From positions 1 to 46,492 of the forward strand of contig CANPGM010000028.1 of the NCBI GenBank assembly GCA_947573605.1: 46,492 nucleotides of DNA, written 5' to 3'. Shown piece by piece: positions 26,659 to 36,382 of the stretch. The translations under genes and the position numbers were made by a program. This stretch comes from an uncultured Roseburia sp. (GTDB taxonomy: Bacteria > Bacillota > Clostridia > Lachnospirales > Lachnospiraceae). The notes under the pieces were generated by a model, which made no database searches, was not told the DNA's origin, and saw only the letters and a program-made list of their open reading frames with translations. Within the stretch, counting starts at the first letter, position 1; every line of letters starts with the position of its first letter.

Positions 26659-27114
26659 CTATGAACCACTTTCCTCAACATCATGGTAATTATAACTTAC
26701 AAGCTCGTCAATTTCCTTACCTTCCGCATATTGTATTTCCTGTTTAAAATCTTCAAACGCTTTTTCTTTCAGCTTTTCATGCGTCTTCCGCTCTATCATC
26801 AGCTCGTTTAACCGTTTTCTCGCCGCTTCCAGATTTTTTTCAGCGACATGTACATTTAGCATTTGCGTCCGCTGATAAGTTTTCATTGTCTCAATTGCTT
26901 TTTTACAATCGCGTATCTTCTGTACTTGAATCGTTCCGCTTACCAGCTCCCGTGCCTCTTTCTCATAACCGGCGCGTCTTGCGATAAGCTGTTTTAATTT
27001 CTCCTGTTCCTCCATAAGCTTTCCGTTTGCAATACTGTATGAAATCTTAGCCTGACTCTCCATCTTTTCCTTGATATCAAGAATATTCTGCATACGATAA
27101 GCGAATTTCGCCAT
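26659..27114 (-). CDS. fliJ: Flagellar export protein FliJ
   Basis: 151 residues, nearly all coiled coil, with the typical FliJ opening (MAKFAYRMQNILDIKEKMES). FliJ binds the FliI ATPase ring and FlhA and helps energise export. AAGGGG lies before the ATG. It follows fliI by eleven bases, the usual order. Confidence 0.94.
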   Translation of the reverse strand: MAKFAYRMQNILDIKEKMESQAKISYSIANGKLMEEQEKLKQLIARRAGYEKEARELVSGTIQVQKIRDCKKAIETMKTYQRTQMLNVHVAEKNLEAARKRLNELMIERKTHEKLKEKAFEDFKQEIQYAEGKEIDELVSYNYHDVEESGS

Positions 27115-27125
27115 AACATTTCCCC

Positions 27126-28436
27126 TTAATCCTGGAATAACTTCTCTAACAATTCAAGTTCTTCTTCAAACTGAAATTTTTCGTCCGTTTCCTGACACAG
27201 GAACGCATTTACATCCCGAATCTTCCGAATCGCATAATCAATATCGCTGTTAGATCCTTTTTTATATGCACCGATATTAATCAAATCTTCCGCTTCATTA
27301 TAAGTTGCCATTACATTTTTCAGCTTTCCCGCAAGCTCCTTATGTTCTTTCGTTGCAATGGAACTCATTACCCTCGATATACTCTGTAAAATATCAATTG
27401 CAGGATAATGATTTTTATGTCCCAGCTTTCGCGACAGCATAATATGTCCGTCTAAAATGCTCCTTGCCGTATCGGTAATCGGTTCGTTAAAATCATCGCC
27501 GTCTACCAAAACCGTATATAACCCCGTTATCGAACCCACGGATGACGTTCCCGCACGCTCCAATAGCTTCGGCATTTCAGAATAAACGCTCGGAGGATAC
27601 CCTCTCGTCACCGGCGGTTCTCCGGACGCCAGCCCGATTTCTCTCTGCGCCATAGAAAAACGGGTCAATGAATCCATCATCAGTAAAACGTCTTTTCCCT
27701 GATCTCGGAAATACTCGGCTATTGCCGTAGCCGTTTTTGCAGCTTTATTCCGAATGAGAGCCGGTTTATCCGAAGTTGCAACGACTACAACGGAACGTTT
27801 CATTCCTTCTGGTCCCAGATCCCGTTCTACAAACTCTCTTACTTCTCTTCCCCGCTCTCCTATCAGCGCTATTACATTGATATCCGCCTTCGTATTTCTT
27901 GCAAACATACCGAGCAGCGTACTCTTTCCCACGCCAGAACCGGCAAAAATGCCGATACGCTGCCCTTTTCCTATCGTAATTAATCCGTCTACCGCTTTTA
28001 CACCCAGCGGAAGAACCTGACTAATAATCTCTCTTTCCATCGGATCCGGCGGAGGCGCCTCTACCGGATATTCCGTTTTCATATAAAGCTCTTCCGTATC
28101 CGTCGGCCTTCCGATACCGTCTAAGGTATGCCCAAGCAGTTCGTCTCCTACTAAGACAGATAAAGGATGTCCCGTATTTTCAACGATACATCCTACACCG
28201 ATTCCTTCCACACTCTCAAACGGCATTAAGAGCAGCCGTTTATCACGAAAACCGACTACCTCTGCCATAATAGAAGTCCCGCTGTCCTGTTCAATTACAA
28301 TACGGCATAAATCATTCAGCTTTGCGTCCGGTCCGACAGACTCTATTGTCAGACCGACAATTTTTACAACTTTTCCCAGCCTCTTAAAATATGTATTATC
28401 AGCCAGCGCCAAATACTTTTCATATTTATTCGTCAC
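27126..28436 (-). CDS. fliI: Flagellar export ATPase FliI
   Basis: 436 residues starting at GTG, with AAGGAT about nine bases upstream. Walker A is GSGVGKST (166-173) and Walker B VLLMMDSLTRFSMAQREIGL. The F1-beta-like family signature PPSVYSEMPKLLERAG is also present. It powers unfolding and delivery of substrates to the export gate, with FliH and FliJ as partners, whose genes flank it. Confidence 0.97.
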   Translation of the reverse strand: MTNKYEKYLALADNTYFKRLGKVVKIVGLTIESVGPDAKLNDLCRIVIEQDSGTSIMAEVVGFRDKRLLLMPFESVEGIGVGCIVENTGHPLSVLVGDELLGHTLDGIGRPTDTEELYMKTEYPVEAPPPDPMEREIISQVLPLGVKAVDGLITIGKGQRIGIFAGSGVGKSTLLGMFARNTKADINVIALIGERGREVREFVERDLGPEGMKRSVVVVATSDKPALIRNKAAKTATAIAEYFRDQGKDVLLMMDSLTRFSMAQREIGLASGEPPVTRGYPPSVYSEMPKLLERAGTSSVGSITGLYTVLVDGDDFNEPITDTARSILDGHIMLSRKLGHKNHYPAIDILQSISRVMSSIATKEHKELAGKLKNVMATYNEAEDLINIGAYKKGSNSDIDYAIRKIRDVNAFLCQETDEKFQFEEELELLEKLFQD

Positions 28437-28448
28437 TTCAAACCATCC

Positions 28449-29237
28449 TTACGAGCACAACGATTTTATGTCCTTTAACAGATTTTCCATCTGTGTGTCC
28501 AATCCACATTCAAAAATACCGGAATCCGTCTCAATCAGACAGTCATTCTGCCCCATAGAAGAATCTGCGATAAACTCCAGCTCAAGTCCGCGCCCGACAC
28601 GACCCAAAATGTCCTCTTTCTGTCCTTCCAGAAAATTCACGTTTTTCTCCGATACTTTAATGCGAAATCTTCTGTCGCCTTCAATATGCAATATCGTATT
28701 GTTGATTAAATGCACAAGAATCTGTTTTTTGTCGTCAAACTGAATATGAAATACCCGGTTAAACACATCGACAAGAACATCTACAATTTCTTTTTCCATT
28801 GTCTCAAGCTTATTGCGATAGTCCTCTTCCAGCTTTGCTCTCTTCTCCTGCGTTTCCTGTTCACGCTGTCTGTCCGTCTGTTCCAGTTCCTGTTCCCGGA
28901 CAGCAGCGCCTTCCCGATATCCTTTCTCTTTCGCCTCTTCAAGCAGCCGTTGGGCTTCTTCCCTGGCCTGCATTAAGAGTTCATCCGCTGTTCGGCGCGC
29001 CTCTTCTGTCAGCCGTTCGGCTTCTTCCCTGGCCTCTGCTATAACGTCCTGTACTTCAATCGTTTCCGTCTCCACTCCGACAATTCCGGTTGTAAAAGAC
29101 GATTCCCCATGAGATTCTTCTTTTCTCTTTTTTTCGAGCTCTTTCTTCAAACGTTCTTCCAACAGTGCATTAGAATTGATTACTCTGGCATTTTCATGCT
29201 CCGTATGTACAAAATACTGTTTGTAAAGATTAGACAA
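28449..29237 (-). CDS. fliH: Flagellar export regulator FliH
   Basis: About 262 residues from the TTG at 29237, which has GGAGGTG nine bases upstream and overlaps the fliG stop by eight bases. An ATG at 29282 would overlap fliG by 53 bases and has no ribosome site. The protein is a long Glu/Arg/Gln-rich coiled coil (about 45-150) with AREEAERLTEEARRTADEL and AREEAQRLLEEAKEKGYREG, then the FliH C-terminal domain (about 155-262). It inhibits and docks FliI. Confidence 0.9.
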   Translation of the reverse strand: MSNLYKQYFVHTEHENARVINSNALLEERLKKELEKKRKEESHGESSFTTGIVGVETETIEVQDVIAEAREEAERLTEEARRTADELLMQAREEAQRLLEEAKEKGYREGAAVREQELEQTDRQREQETQEKRAKLEEDYRNKLETMEKEIVDVLVDVFNRVFHIQFDDKKQILVHLINNTILHIEGDRRFRIKVSEKNVNFLEGQKEDILGRVGRGLELEFIADSSMGQNDCLIETDSGIFECGLDTQMENLLKDIKSLCS

Positions 29238-30237
29238 CGATTTCGTCACCTCCGCCTCTGGAAATAACAATCTCGCCCGCATCTTCTAACCTGCGGATAA
29301 CGCCGACAATCTTCTGCTGCGCTTCCTCAACATCCTTCATACGTACCGGTCCCATGAATTCCATATCTTCCTTAATCATTGCGGCAAGTCGTTTAGACAA
29401 ATTCTTAAAAATTGCATTCTGCACATCTTCTGCAGCCGCTTTCAACGAAATTGCCAGATCGTTATTGTCTACATCACGAAGCACACGCTGAATCGCTCTG
29501 TCGTCGAGAAGCAGAATATCCTCGAATACAAACATCTTTTTACGGATTTCATCCGCAAGCTCCGGCTCCTCGATTTCAAGAGTTTCCATAATATGTTTTT
29601 CTGTGGAACGATCTACGGTATTTAAAATATTTACAATCGCATCTACGCCGCCGACGATTGTGTAGTCCTGATTTACAAGAGAAGAAAGTCTCCGCTCCAA
29701 AACGCTCTCCACCTCCTTAATCACATCAGGCGAGGTACGATCCATCATTGCAATTCTTTTTGCAACATCCGCCTGTTTTTCGGGAGAGAGCGCTCCCAGT
29801 ACCATTGCCGCCTGTCCCGATGTCAGATAGGATAAAATCATAGCGATGGTCTGCGGATGCTCATCCTGTATAAAGTTCAAAAGCTGACTTGGATCTGTCT
29901 TTCGGACAAACTCAAACGGACGAACCTGAAGCGACGCGGTAAGTTTTGTAATAACCTCCTGTGCTTTTTCGTTGCCAAGCGCTTTGTCTAAAAGCTCTTT
30001 TGCATAACCGATTCCGCCCTCCGCAATATACTGCTGAGCCAGACACACCTGGTAGAACTCGTTTAATACGTCCTCCTTTACCTGTGGAGATACGCTCCTT
30101 GTATTGGCAATCTCCAGCGTCAGTTCTTCAATTTCCTCTTCTTTTAAATGCTTAAAAATTTCAGCGGATTTTTCCGGTCCTAATGTAATTAATAATACTG
30201 CCGCCTTTTGAACGCCATTTCGTTCCCCACTGCCCAT
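29230..30237 (-). CDS. fliG: Flagellar motor switch protein FliG
   Basis: 335 residues, standard. FliG N-terminal, middle (EHPQTIAMILSYL) and C-terminal torque domains are present, with the charged torque helix region DVQNAIFKNLSKRLAAMIKE and its following EDMEFMGPVRMKDVEEAQ. FliG sits on FliF and interacts with MotA. GGAGG lies six bases before the ATG. Confidence 0.97.
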   Translation of the reverse strand: MGSGERNGVQKAAVLLITLGPEKSAEIFKHLKEEEIEELTLEIANTRSVSPQVKEDVLNEFYQVCLAQQYIAEGGIGYAKELLDKALGNEKAQEVITKLTASLQVRPFEFVRKTDPSQLLNFIQDEHPQTIAMILSYLTSGQAAMVLGALSPEKQADVAKRIAMMDRTSPDVIKEVESVLERRLSSLVNQDYTIVGGVDAIVNILNTVDRSTEKHIMETLEIEEPELADEIRKKMFVFEDILLLDDRAIQRVLRDVDNNDLAISLKAAAEDVQNAIFKNLSKRLAAMIKEDMEFMGPVRMKDVEEAQQKIVGVIRRLEDAGEIVISRGGGDEIVV

Positions 30238-30265
30238 GATAAGCCTCCATTAATTTTGTCACGAT

Positions 30266-31867
30266 TTATTCCCATTCCTCATTCAGCCAGTTTCTGAGTA
30301 AAGAAGCCGCTGCTTCCGGATTTTCTTCCACAAACTTTTCAATCAAAAGCCGTGTCTCCGACTTTTCGTTAAATCCAATATCCTCAAGGGACTCCTGCGA
30401 TTCCTTTGTCGACTCCAGCAAAGTTTCAACAGAAAGCTCCGGTTCTTCTTCCTCCACCACTTCCTTACGTGTGCTGCGGAATACTACAAAGCCTAGTAAT
30501 GCAAAAATCAGAACGGCAAGAATAATCTGCAGATAGTCTGACAGACTTCTTGAACGGTTGGTAGAATATTCAAAAATCGGTTCTTCCAGTGAAACAATTG
30601 AAATTTTATCACGCGGAATACCGGTCGCATTCGCAACCAGTTCATAGTAATCCTCGTCTACCTCCACCTTAACCGGATCGCTGTTTGCCATTATATATTC
30701 CTGAAAAGTCATTTCATCCAGAGCACCCGACGCTTTTAGAACATCTTCATTATATATTACATATTTCGATACGGTTATCGCGGCAGAAGACGATTCTCTG
30801 CTGATACTTCCGGGCTGTGTTTTTTTAGAGGTAAATTTCCTGTTGTTCTGATATATGATCTCTGACTGTGATACGGTTGATATCTGGATTTCAGAGTCCT
30901 CTATCACATATGTATCGTCATCATTGGCATCCGTTCCGGGAACAGCGGCGCTTCCGCCTCTTGCCTCAGATTCATAGGTGCTCTGCTGTCCTATCATACC
31001 GTTTGTCTGACCATCAGGCGCATAAAACTCTTCCGTTTCTTCTATTTCTTCGTCAAAGTTCATGTCCAGATCCAGAGCAATTTCCGCATGGTCAAAAGCG
31101 GAAGCTCCGACGAGAATATTACGGATATTATTTTTAATGTAATTCTCGGTTTTTACTTTCAGCTTCAACTGAGAAGATGCAGTTCCTTCAAAAGTCTCAT
31201 TATCCGTTCCCGAAAAAAGAAGTCTCGCACGGTCGTCCATAATCGTAATATTGGACGTATCTTCATTTCCGATTTCAGTCGCCACAAATTTAGCAATTGT
31301 CTCAGCCTGATCCTCGTCCAATTCTTCGTTGAGTTTTAAAAATACAGCCGCTTTCGCCTGTTCCCCTTTCGCAATAATCGTACCCGTATTATCCGGGAAA
31401 TCAATTCTTGCGGAAGCCGACTCAATCGCAGGCATCTTTTCCAGAATCTTAGCTAAATCCTCTCCCCGGTAAAGCGAATATCTCTTGTCCTTGTCCGCTT
31501 CCGTAGCGCTGAAACCGCCTTCAAACACATCGTTAATATCCGCCGTATCCGAAGGGATGCCGTTTGAGCCAAGAAGTATTTTCGCATTTGCAAGATTCTT
31601 CTGATCAATTTTAAACTCTGTTCCGTTTGACTCCAATTCATAAGATATATGATTATCGTCCAACAACTTCTGCACCTTAGCGGCTTCTTCCATTGTCGCA
31701 CAGGTTCTAAGCGTCACCATTTCCGGCTTTGATACAAAAAGCGCAAGAATAACCAGCGATAAAATCAGAACTGCGCTGATGCTGGCCAGAAGTGCTTTCT
31801 GCTTAGTGTTAAATTTTTTCCACCATTCTACAATCCGTTCCAAAATTTTCTGCAACTGTTCTGGCAT
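30266..31867 (-). CDS. fliF: Flagellar MS-ring protein FliF
   Basis: 533 residues. An N-terminal membrane segment (about 24-46), two ring-building domains in the extracytoplasmic part (KILEKMPAIESASARIDFPD), a second membrane segment near 445-465, and an acidic C-terminal tail ending ENPEAAASLLRNWLNEEWE, which is the FliG-binding part. FliF forms the MS ring, the base of the motor. GGGGTGG lies four bases before the ATG. Confidence 0.97.
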   Translation of the reverse strand: MPEQLQKILERIVEWWKKFNTKQKALLASISAVLILSLVILALFVSKPEMVTLRTCATMEEAAKVQKLLDDNHISYELESNGTEFKIDQKNLANAKILLGSNGIPSDTADINDVFEGGFSATEADKDKRYSLYRGEDLAKILEKMPAIESASARIDFPDNTGTIIAKGEQAKAAVFLKLNEELDEDQAETIAKFVATEIGNEDTSNITIMDDRARLLFSGTDNETFEGTASSQLKLKVKTENYIKNNIRNILVGASAFDHAEIALDLDMNFDEEIEETEEFYAPDGQTNGMIGQQSTYESEARGGSAAVPGTDANDDDTYVIEDSEIQISTVSQSEIIYQNNRKFTSKKTQPGSISRESSSAAITVSKYVIYNEDVLKASGALDEMTFQEYIMANSDPVKVEVDEDYYELVANATGIPRDKISIVSLEEPIFEYSTNRSRSLSDYLQIILAVLIFALLGFVVFRSTRKEVVEEEEPELSVETLLESTKESQESLEDIGFNEKSETRLLIEKFVEENPEAAASLLRNWLNEEWE

Positions 31868-31888
31868 TTTTCCACCCCGTTAATCTGA

Positions 31889-32200
31889 TTAAATTTGCAT
31901 ATTCATAATTTCTTTGTATGCTTCAAGCGCTTTGTTTTTCACTGCGGTAATGTACTGCACAGCGGTCAGCGCTTTCGTCTGTGCCGTCAGCAAATCGTGC
32001 AGATTCTCTGATTCTCCCAGCGCAAAACGGATTTCCTCGTTGTTAGCCTTTTGCTGTAATTCATTCGTCTCTGTAATCATTTTCATTGCAGATTCCAGGA
32101 TAGAATCAAAAGAGTTTCTTTTTGTCTCCGTACGCGCATTGCTCTGCGTCAAAGAATTTAAATAGTCATTCTGTATTGATGTCAAAGCAGATATATCCAT
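31889..32200 (-). CDS. fliE: Flagellar rod/MS-ring adaptor FliE
   Basis: 103 residues, helical, with the conserved end LLTAQTKALTAVQYITAVKN and KALEAYKEIMNMQI. FliE links the MS ring to the rod. It lies between flgC and fliF, as in most Bacillota. The ribosome site (AAGGA) is some distance from the ATG. Confidence 0.95.
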   Translation of the reverse strand: MDISALTSIQNDYLNSLTQSNARTETKRNSFDSILESAMKMITETNELQQKANNEEIRFALGESENLHDLLTAQTKALTAVQYITAVKNKALEAYKEIMNMQI

Positions 32201-32229
32201 AAATTATAACTCATTCCTTCCTTTTAAAA

Positions 32230-32673
32230 TTATTGCTTTCCAATTGAAAGAGCCGCTTTCGCCATACTCTTGCAGCCTTCAAAAGCGGTTACATTCGCTT
32301 CGTAAGCTCTTGAGCAGTCAATTAAATTCGTCATTTCCGTAACGGTATTCACATTCGGGTAAGAAACATAACCGTTTTCGTCCGCATCGGGATGCGCCGG
32401 ATCGTACTCCATTATAAAATCCGTATCCGTATCTTCTTTAACAGACGTCACTTTCACGCCGTTTCCAACAAACCGTGCTTTCGCAGACGAATAATATTTC
32501 GTGAAAGGCGTTACCGTCTTTTCCTGAAATGTCACCACTTTTCTGCGATACGGCGTTCCGTCTTCCGTCCTTGTCGTATGAAGATTAGCTATGTTCTGTG
32601 CAATCGTGTCATAGCGAAATCGCTCTGCCGACATTCCTGACGCACAGATATTAAATGACTGAAATAATCCCAT
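32230..32673 (-). CDS. flgC: Flagellar basal-body rod protein FlgC
   Basis: 147 residues. The N-terminal rod signature (FNICASGMSAERFRYDTIAQ, then NIANLHTTRTEDGTPYRRK) and C-terminal coiled part (VTEMTNLIDCSRAYEANVTA) are clear. FlgC is a proximal rod subunit. AAGGAGA lies upstream of the ATG. Confidence 0.97.
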   Translation of the reverse strand: MGLFQSFNICASGMSAERFRYDTIAQNIANLHTTRTEDGTPYRRKVVTFQEKTVTPFTKYYSSAKARFVGNGVKVTSVKEDTDTDFIMEYDPAHPDADENGYVSYPNVNTVTEMTNLIDCSRAYEANVTAFEGCKSMAKAALSIGKQ

Positions 32674-32694
32674 AATATTTCTCCTTTGCTATTT

Positions 32695-33090
32695 CTATGC
32701 AAGCGCCGCTTTCATTCTGGCAAACTGCGAGCTGATACATGAGGTCAGCGTCTCATAACGAATCTCCTCGGATGCATATTCTACGTTCTCCGTATCCACA
32801 TCCACATTATTCCGATCCAGCCGATAGGAAAAATTTGAGGAATCTATGTATGATGACACATTCAGCGAACCAAGATTACCGTTTAACGAACGAACCTTTT
32901 TATCCACCGAAGAAAATCTGGATGAACCAAGCTCCTTTTTCAGCACGCTTTGAAAATCCACATCTTTTCTTTTATAGCCGGGTGTATCTATGTTGGACAG
33001 ATTGTTTGTAATAACTGTCTGTCTGAGCCAGCTTGCATCTGCGGCTTTGTCCAGAATATTCACATAATCAAATGCATTCGTACAAAACAT
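32695..33090 (-). CDS. flgB: Flagellar basal-body rod protein FlgB
   Basis: 131 residues with the FlgB rod motif (ITNNLSNIDTPGYKRKDVDF, about 27-46). FlgB is a proximal rod subunit and is the first gene of the fla/che cluster here. GGGGG lies six bases before the ATG. A promoter and the codY terminator are in the 280-base gap upstream. Confidence 0.97.
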   Translation of the reverse strand: MFCTNAFDYVNILDKAADASWLRQTVITNNLSNIDTPGYKRKDVDFQSVLKKELGSSRFSSVDKKVRSLNGNLGSLNVSSYIDSSNFSYRLDRNNVDVDTENVEYASEEIRYETLTSCISSQFARMKAALA

Positions 33091-33134
33091 ACTTTTCCCC
33101 CTCTTATCTACATAAAATTACATCATCCTACTTT

Positions 33135-33162
33135 ATTATAAATAATATTACAAAAAATACAA
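33135..33162 (-). promoter_or_regulatory. Putative fla/che operon promoter upstream of flgB
   Basis: On the minus strand a perfect TATAAT (33135-33140) lies 16 bases after TTGTAT (33157-33162). The transcript start would be near 33128, giving a leader of about 38 bases before flgB. The rest of the 33163-33300 gap is AT-rich with no recognisable gene; I find no CodY box or sigma-28 type site in it. Confidence 0.5.
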
Positions 33163-33303
33163 GTCCTTTTTTCCCATAATCGCATGATATTGTAGATTTT
33201 TTTGTTCTGAGGTACAAGATATTCCCATTTTTGGAAGTTTCTCCATTCCATTCCGCGGGCGAATCCGTACCGAAACAAAAATCCGAATAAAAAATCCTGT
33301 ACA

Positions 33304-33338
33304 ACAAAAAAAGGATTTATAGTAATCTATAAATCCTT
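33304..33338 (-). terminator. Intrinsic terminator after codY
   Basis: A perfect 12-base inverted repeat (arms 33327-33338 and 33311-33322, loop of four) is followed on the minus strand by a run of seven T. It lies about 32 bases after the codY stop and isolates codY from the flagellar cluster. Confidence 0.9.
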
Positions 33339-33370
33339 CCTGCAAAATATTCCTTCCTGAGAAAAATTTT

Positions 33371-34153
33371 TTATTTCAGTTCATTCTGTCTTTTTATTTT
33401 TTCCAGTTCGTCAAATACGACATCGTTTAAAACCTTGATATAAGTTCCTTTCATTCCGGAAGAACGCGATTCAATAACTCCCGCGCTCTCAAACTTTCGT
33501 AACGCATTTACAATTACAGATCTTGTTATTCCTACGCGATCGGCTATTTTACTGGCAACCAAAACGCCTTCTCTGCCTTCCATTTCCTCAAAAATATGTG
33601 TAATTGCCTCTAATTCCGAAAAAGAGAGCGTGCTGATCGCCGATTTTACAATTTGAATCTTCCTGTTTTCCTCCGCATTTTCCTCATTTACGGAACGCAT
33701 CATTTCAAGACCTACCACCGTAGTTCCGTATTCGCTTAAAATAATATCGTCAATGTCATAAGGAGCGTCCTCACGATAAACAAACAGCGTTCCGAGACGC
33801 TCTCCCGCAATGTCGATTGGCGTGATAATCGCTGTGTACTTTTTTATGTCTGCAACGAACCCGAGTGTTTCAAGATTCACATTTTCTTTTGTCGAAAGAA
33901 TGCCGAGCAGTCTTTCGTTTAGCAAGGGATCGACAAAACCTCCCACCTCATCTACAATCAGTTCATGCAGCTCTGACACCCCTGCACAAATACCGGTGCC
34001 CAGCACCTTCCCTTTTTTACTGATGACAAGGATATTGGAAGTTAAAATTTCCTTTAATACATCACAGATATCATTGAAAACGACTTTTGGCGAGTTATTG
34101 TTATGCAGCAATTTATTAATTTTTCTTGTTTTATCCAACAACTGTACGCTCAT
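33371..34153 (-). CDS. codY: Global transcription regulator CodY
   Basis: 260 residues. The N-terminal GAF-type domain senses branched-chain amino acids (and in some species GTP); the C-terminal winged helix carries the signature ASKIADRVGITRSVIVNALR. GGAGG lies seven bases before the ATG. Its promoter (34199-34227) overlaps a CodY box, implying autoregulation. CodY controls adaptation to nutrient limitation and, in Bacillus, motility and competence. Confidence 0.97.
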   Translation of the reverse strand: MSVQLLDKTRKINKLLHNNNSPKVVFNDICDVLKEILTSNILVISKKGKVLGTGICAGVSELHELIVDEVGGFVDPLLNERLLGILSTKENVNLETLGFVADIKKYTAIITPIDIAGERLGTLFVYREDAPYDIDDIILSEYGTTVVGLEMMRSVNEENAEENRKIQIVKSAISTLSFSELEAITHIFEEMEGREGVLVASKIADRVGITRSVIVNALRKFESAGVIESRSSGMKGTYIKVLNDVVFDELEKIKRQNELK

Positions 34154-34198
34154 TCAAACGCCTCCTATTATTTTTGCGTCATTTTTCCGATATTCTGT

Positions 34199-34227
34199 AT
34201 TCTATCATGTTTTTTCAGAAAATTCAA
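34199..34227 (-). promoter_or_regulatory. Putative codY promoter
   Basis: Minus strand TTGAAT (34222-34227) and TAGAAT (34199-34204) are separated by 17 bases, with an extended TGA before the -10. It is located in the 128-base gap between topA and codY. Confidence 0.7.
34210..34224. promoter_or_regulatory. CodY box overlapping codY promoter
   Basis: TTTTTTCAGAAAATT matches the CodY consensus AATTTTCWGAAAATT at 13 of 15 positions. It covers the -35 edge and spacer of the codY promoter, consistent with autorepression. Confidence 0.75.
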
Positions 34228-34281
34228 TTATTACACACTATTTTGCATCATTTTTTGTGAAACTCTGTCATTCTGCCGGAA

Positions 34282-36357
34282 TTACGTTTCTTCTTTTACT
34301 GCAGTCACATATCCGCAGGTTTCATTTGCACAAACTACCTTATTGCCTTTTATAACCATGTATCCGCCGCATTTCGGGCAGCATTCCTTCACCGGCTTCG
34401 ACCAGCTCATAAAATCACACTCCGGATTATTCTCGCATCCAAAGTATTTTCTGCCTTTTTTCGTCTTTTTTATCACGACTTCCTTTCCGCATTTCGGACA
34501 GGGAATCCCGGTTTTTTCCAGATAAGGTTTTGTATTCCGACATTCGGGAAAACCGGGACATGCTAAAAATTTGCCGTGCGGACCATATTTGACAACCATA
34601 TTGCGCCCGCAGACATCGCAAATCACATCCGATACCTCGTCTTCAATTTTTACTTTTTCGAGATCTTTTTCCGCGGCCTCGACAGCATTTTTTAAATCCG
34701 GATAAAAATTTCGGACAACGGTTTTCCAATTGACTTCTCCGTCTCCGACGCTGTCAAGCAATGATTCCATATTTGCCGTAAAATGTTCGTCTACAATAGT
34801 CGAAAACGATTCTTTCATAATTTGGTTTACTACTTCGCCAAGCTCTGTGATATAAAGGTTCTTTGCTTCTTTTACAATATATCTTCTGCCGAGCAATGTT
34901 GTAATCGTCGGCGAATAGGTACTCGGACGTCCGATTCCAAGTTCCTCGAGTGATTTTACAAGAGAAGCTTCCGTATAATGAGCCGGAGGCTGCGTAAAAT
35001 GCTGCTTATCAAGAAATTCTTTAAGCTCAGGCTTTGTATTTGTATCAATGGATTTGACAAGCACATTGTTTTCGGCTTTTTCCTCATCTGCCGAAGTATA
35101 TACGGACATAAATCCGTCAAAGGAAATTTTTGACGCGGCAACCGTAAACCGATAAACCCCCGCACCAATTTTCACATTTGTAGTCTCATAGACCGCAGAA
35201 GCCATTCTACTGGCCGTAAATCGTTTCCATATCAATTGATAAAGCCGGAACTGCTCCCTTGAAAGAGAATCTTTTACTGCCGCAGGAGTACGCCTGATAT
35301 CGGACGGGCGAATCGCCTCATGCGCGTCCTGAATCTTAGCGCCGCTTTTCTTTTTTACGGTATGCCCGGCCAGATACGGATCCCCGTAAACTTCCTTAAT
35401 ATATTCCGCCGCCGATGTCTCTGCCTCTTCGGAGACGCGAACAGAATCGGTACGCAGATAAGTAATCAAACCGACCGTACCCTCTCCCTTAATATCTACC
35501 CCTTCATAAAGCTGCTGAGCAATCCGCATTGTTTTAGAAATCGGAAAATTCAGAGCCTTCGAAGCCTCCTGCTGCATCGTACTTGTAGTAAAAGGAAGCG
35601 GCGCCTTCTTAGTCCGTTCTCCCTTTTTCACTTCTAATACCTGAAAGCTTTCCTTTTCTAAAGAAGAAAGCAGGTTTTCCATTTCCTCTTTTGAGGAAAT
35701 ATTTATCTTTCCTTCCTCATCGCCGTAGAATTTGGCCGTTAAAGGCTTCTTCTCTCCTGGAATCATAAGCTCTGCTTCAAGCGTCCAGTATTCTTCCGGT
35801 ATAAACGCATTAATTTCTTCCTCGCGGTCACAGATAATGCGCAGCGCCACCGATTGCACGCGCCCGGCGCTTAAGCCCCTTTTCACTTTTGCCCATAAAA
35901 CAGGACTGATCTTATAACCTACCATACGATCTAAGATACGCCGTGTCTGCTGCGCATTCACCAGATCCATATCTATTTCTCTCGGCTGCTTTAAAGACGC
36001 TTTAACGGCATTCTGCGTAATTTCGTTAAAGCTTATGCGGTTCACGCTTTTATCCTGAAGCTTTAACGTTTGACTTAAGTGCCATGAAATTGCCTCCCCT
36101 TCGCGGTCAGGGTCAGTTGCAAGATATACTTTTTCCGCTTTTTTTACTTCCTTCCGAAGCTTTGCCAAAATATCCCCTTTTCCACGGATGGTAATATATT
36201 TCGGCTCAAAATCGTGCTCAACATCAATTCCGAGCTGACTTTTCGGCAAATCTCTGACATGTCCGTTTGAAGCAACCACTTCGTAATTCTTCCCCAGGAA
36301 TTTTTTTATTGTTTTCACCTTTGCCGGTGATTCCACAATTACCAGATACTTCGCCAT
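34282..36357 (-). CDS. topA: DNA topoisomerase I
   Basis: 691 residues from the ATG at 36357 (AAAGGAGAGGG upstream), opening MAKYLVIVESPAKVKTIKKF. The TOPRIM acidic site TDPDREGEA (81-89) and catalytic Tyr300 (GLITYLRTDS) are present. Three four-cysteine zinc motifs end the protein (CDVCGRNM, CPKCGKEV and CPKCGGYM starts). It relaxes negative supercoils. dprA-topA are co-transcribed (25-base gap). The longer frame to 36420 would overlap dprA. Confidence 0.97.
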   Translation of the reverse strand: MAKYLVIVESPAKVKTIKKFLGKNYEVVASNGHVRDLPKSQLGIDVEHDFEPKYITIRGKGDILAKLRKEVKKAEKVYLATDPDREGEAISWHLSQTLKLQDKSVNRISFNEITQNAVKASLKQPREIDMDLVNAQQTRRILDRMVGYKISPVLWAKVKRGLSAGRVQSVALRIICDREEEINAFIPEEYWTLEAELMIPGEKKPLTAKFYGDEEGKINISSKEEMENLLSSLEKESFQVLEVKKGERTKKAPLPFTTSTMQQEASKALNFPISKTMRIAQQLYEGVDIKGEGTVGLITYLRTDSVRVSEEAETSAAEYIKEVYGDPYLAGHTVKKKSGAKIQDAHEAIRPSDIRRTPAAVKDSLSREQFRLYQLIWKRFTASRMASAVYETTNVKIGAGVYRFTVAASKISFDGFMSVYTSADEEKAENNVLVKSIDTNTKPELKEFLDKQHFTQPPAHYTEASLVKSLEELGIGRPSTYSPTITTLLGRRYIVKEAKNLYITELGEVVNQIMKESFSTIVDEHFTANMESLLDSVGDGEVNWKTVVRNFYPDLKNAVEAAEKDLEKVKIEDEVSDVICDVCGRNMVVKYGPHGKFLACPGFPECRNTKPYLEKTGIPCPKCGKEVVIKKTKKGRKYFGCENNPECDFMSWSKPVKECCPKCGGYMVIKGNKVVCANETCGYVTAVKEET

Positions 36358-36382
36358 TTGTCCCTCTCCTTTACTTCTGACT

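Noticed and set aside
33091-33300. CodY box controlling flgB
   Set aside because: B. subtilis CodY acts on the fla/che promoter, but no match better than about 9 of 15 positions is seen here.
33148-33345. 65-residue minus-strand ORF upstream of flgB
   Set aside because: It runs through the codY terminator hairpin, has no ribosome site and an unlikely composition; probably chance.
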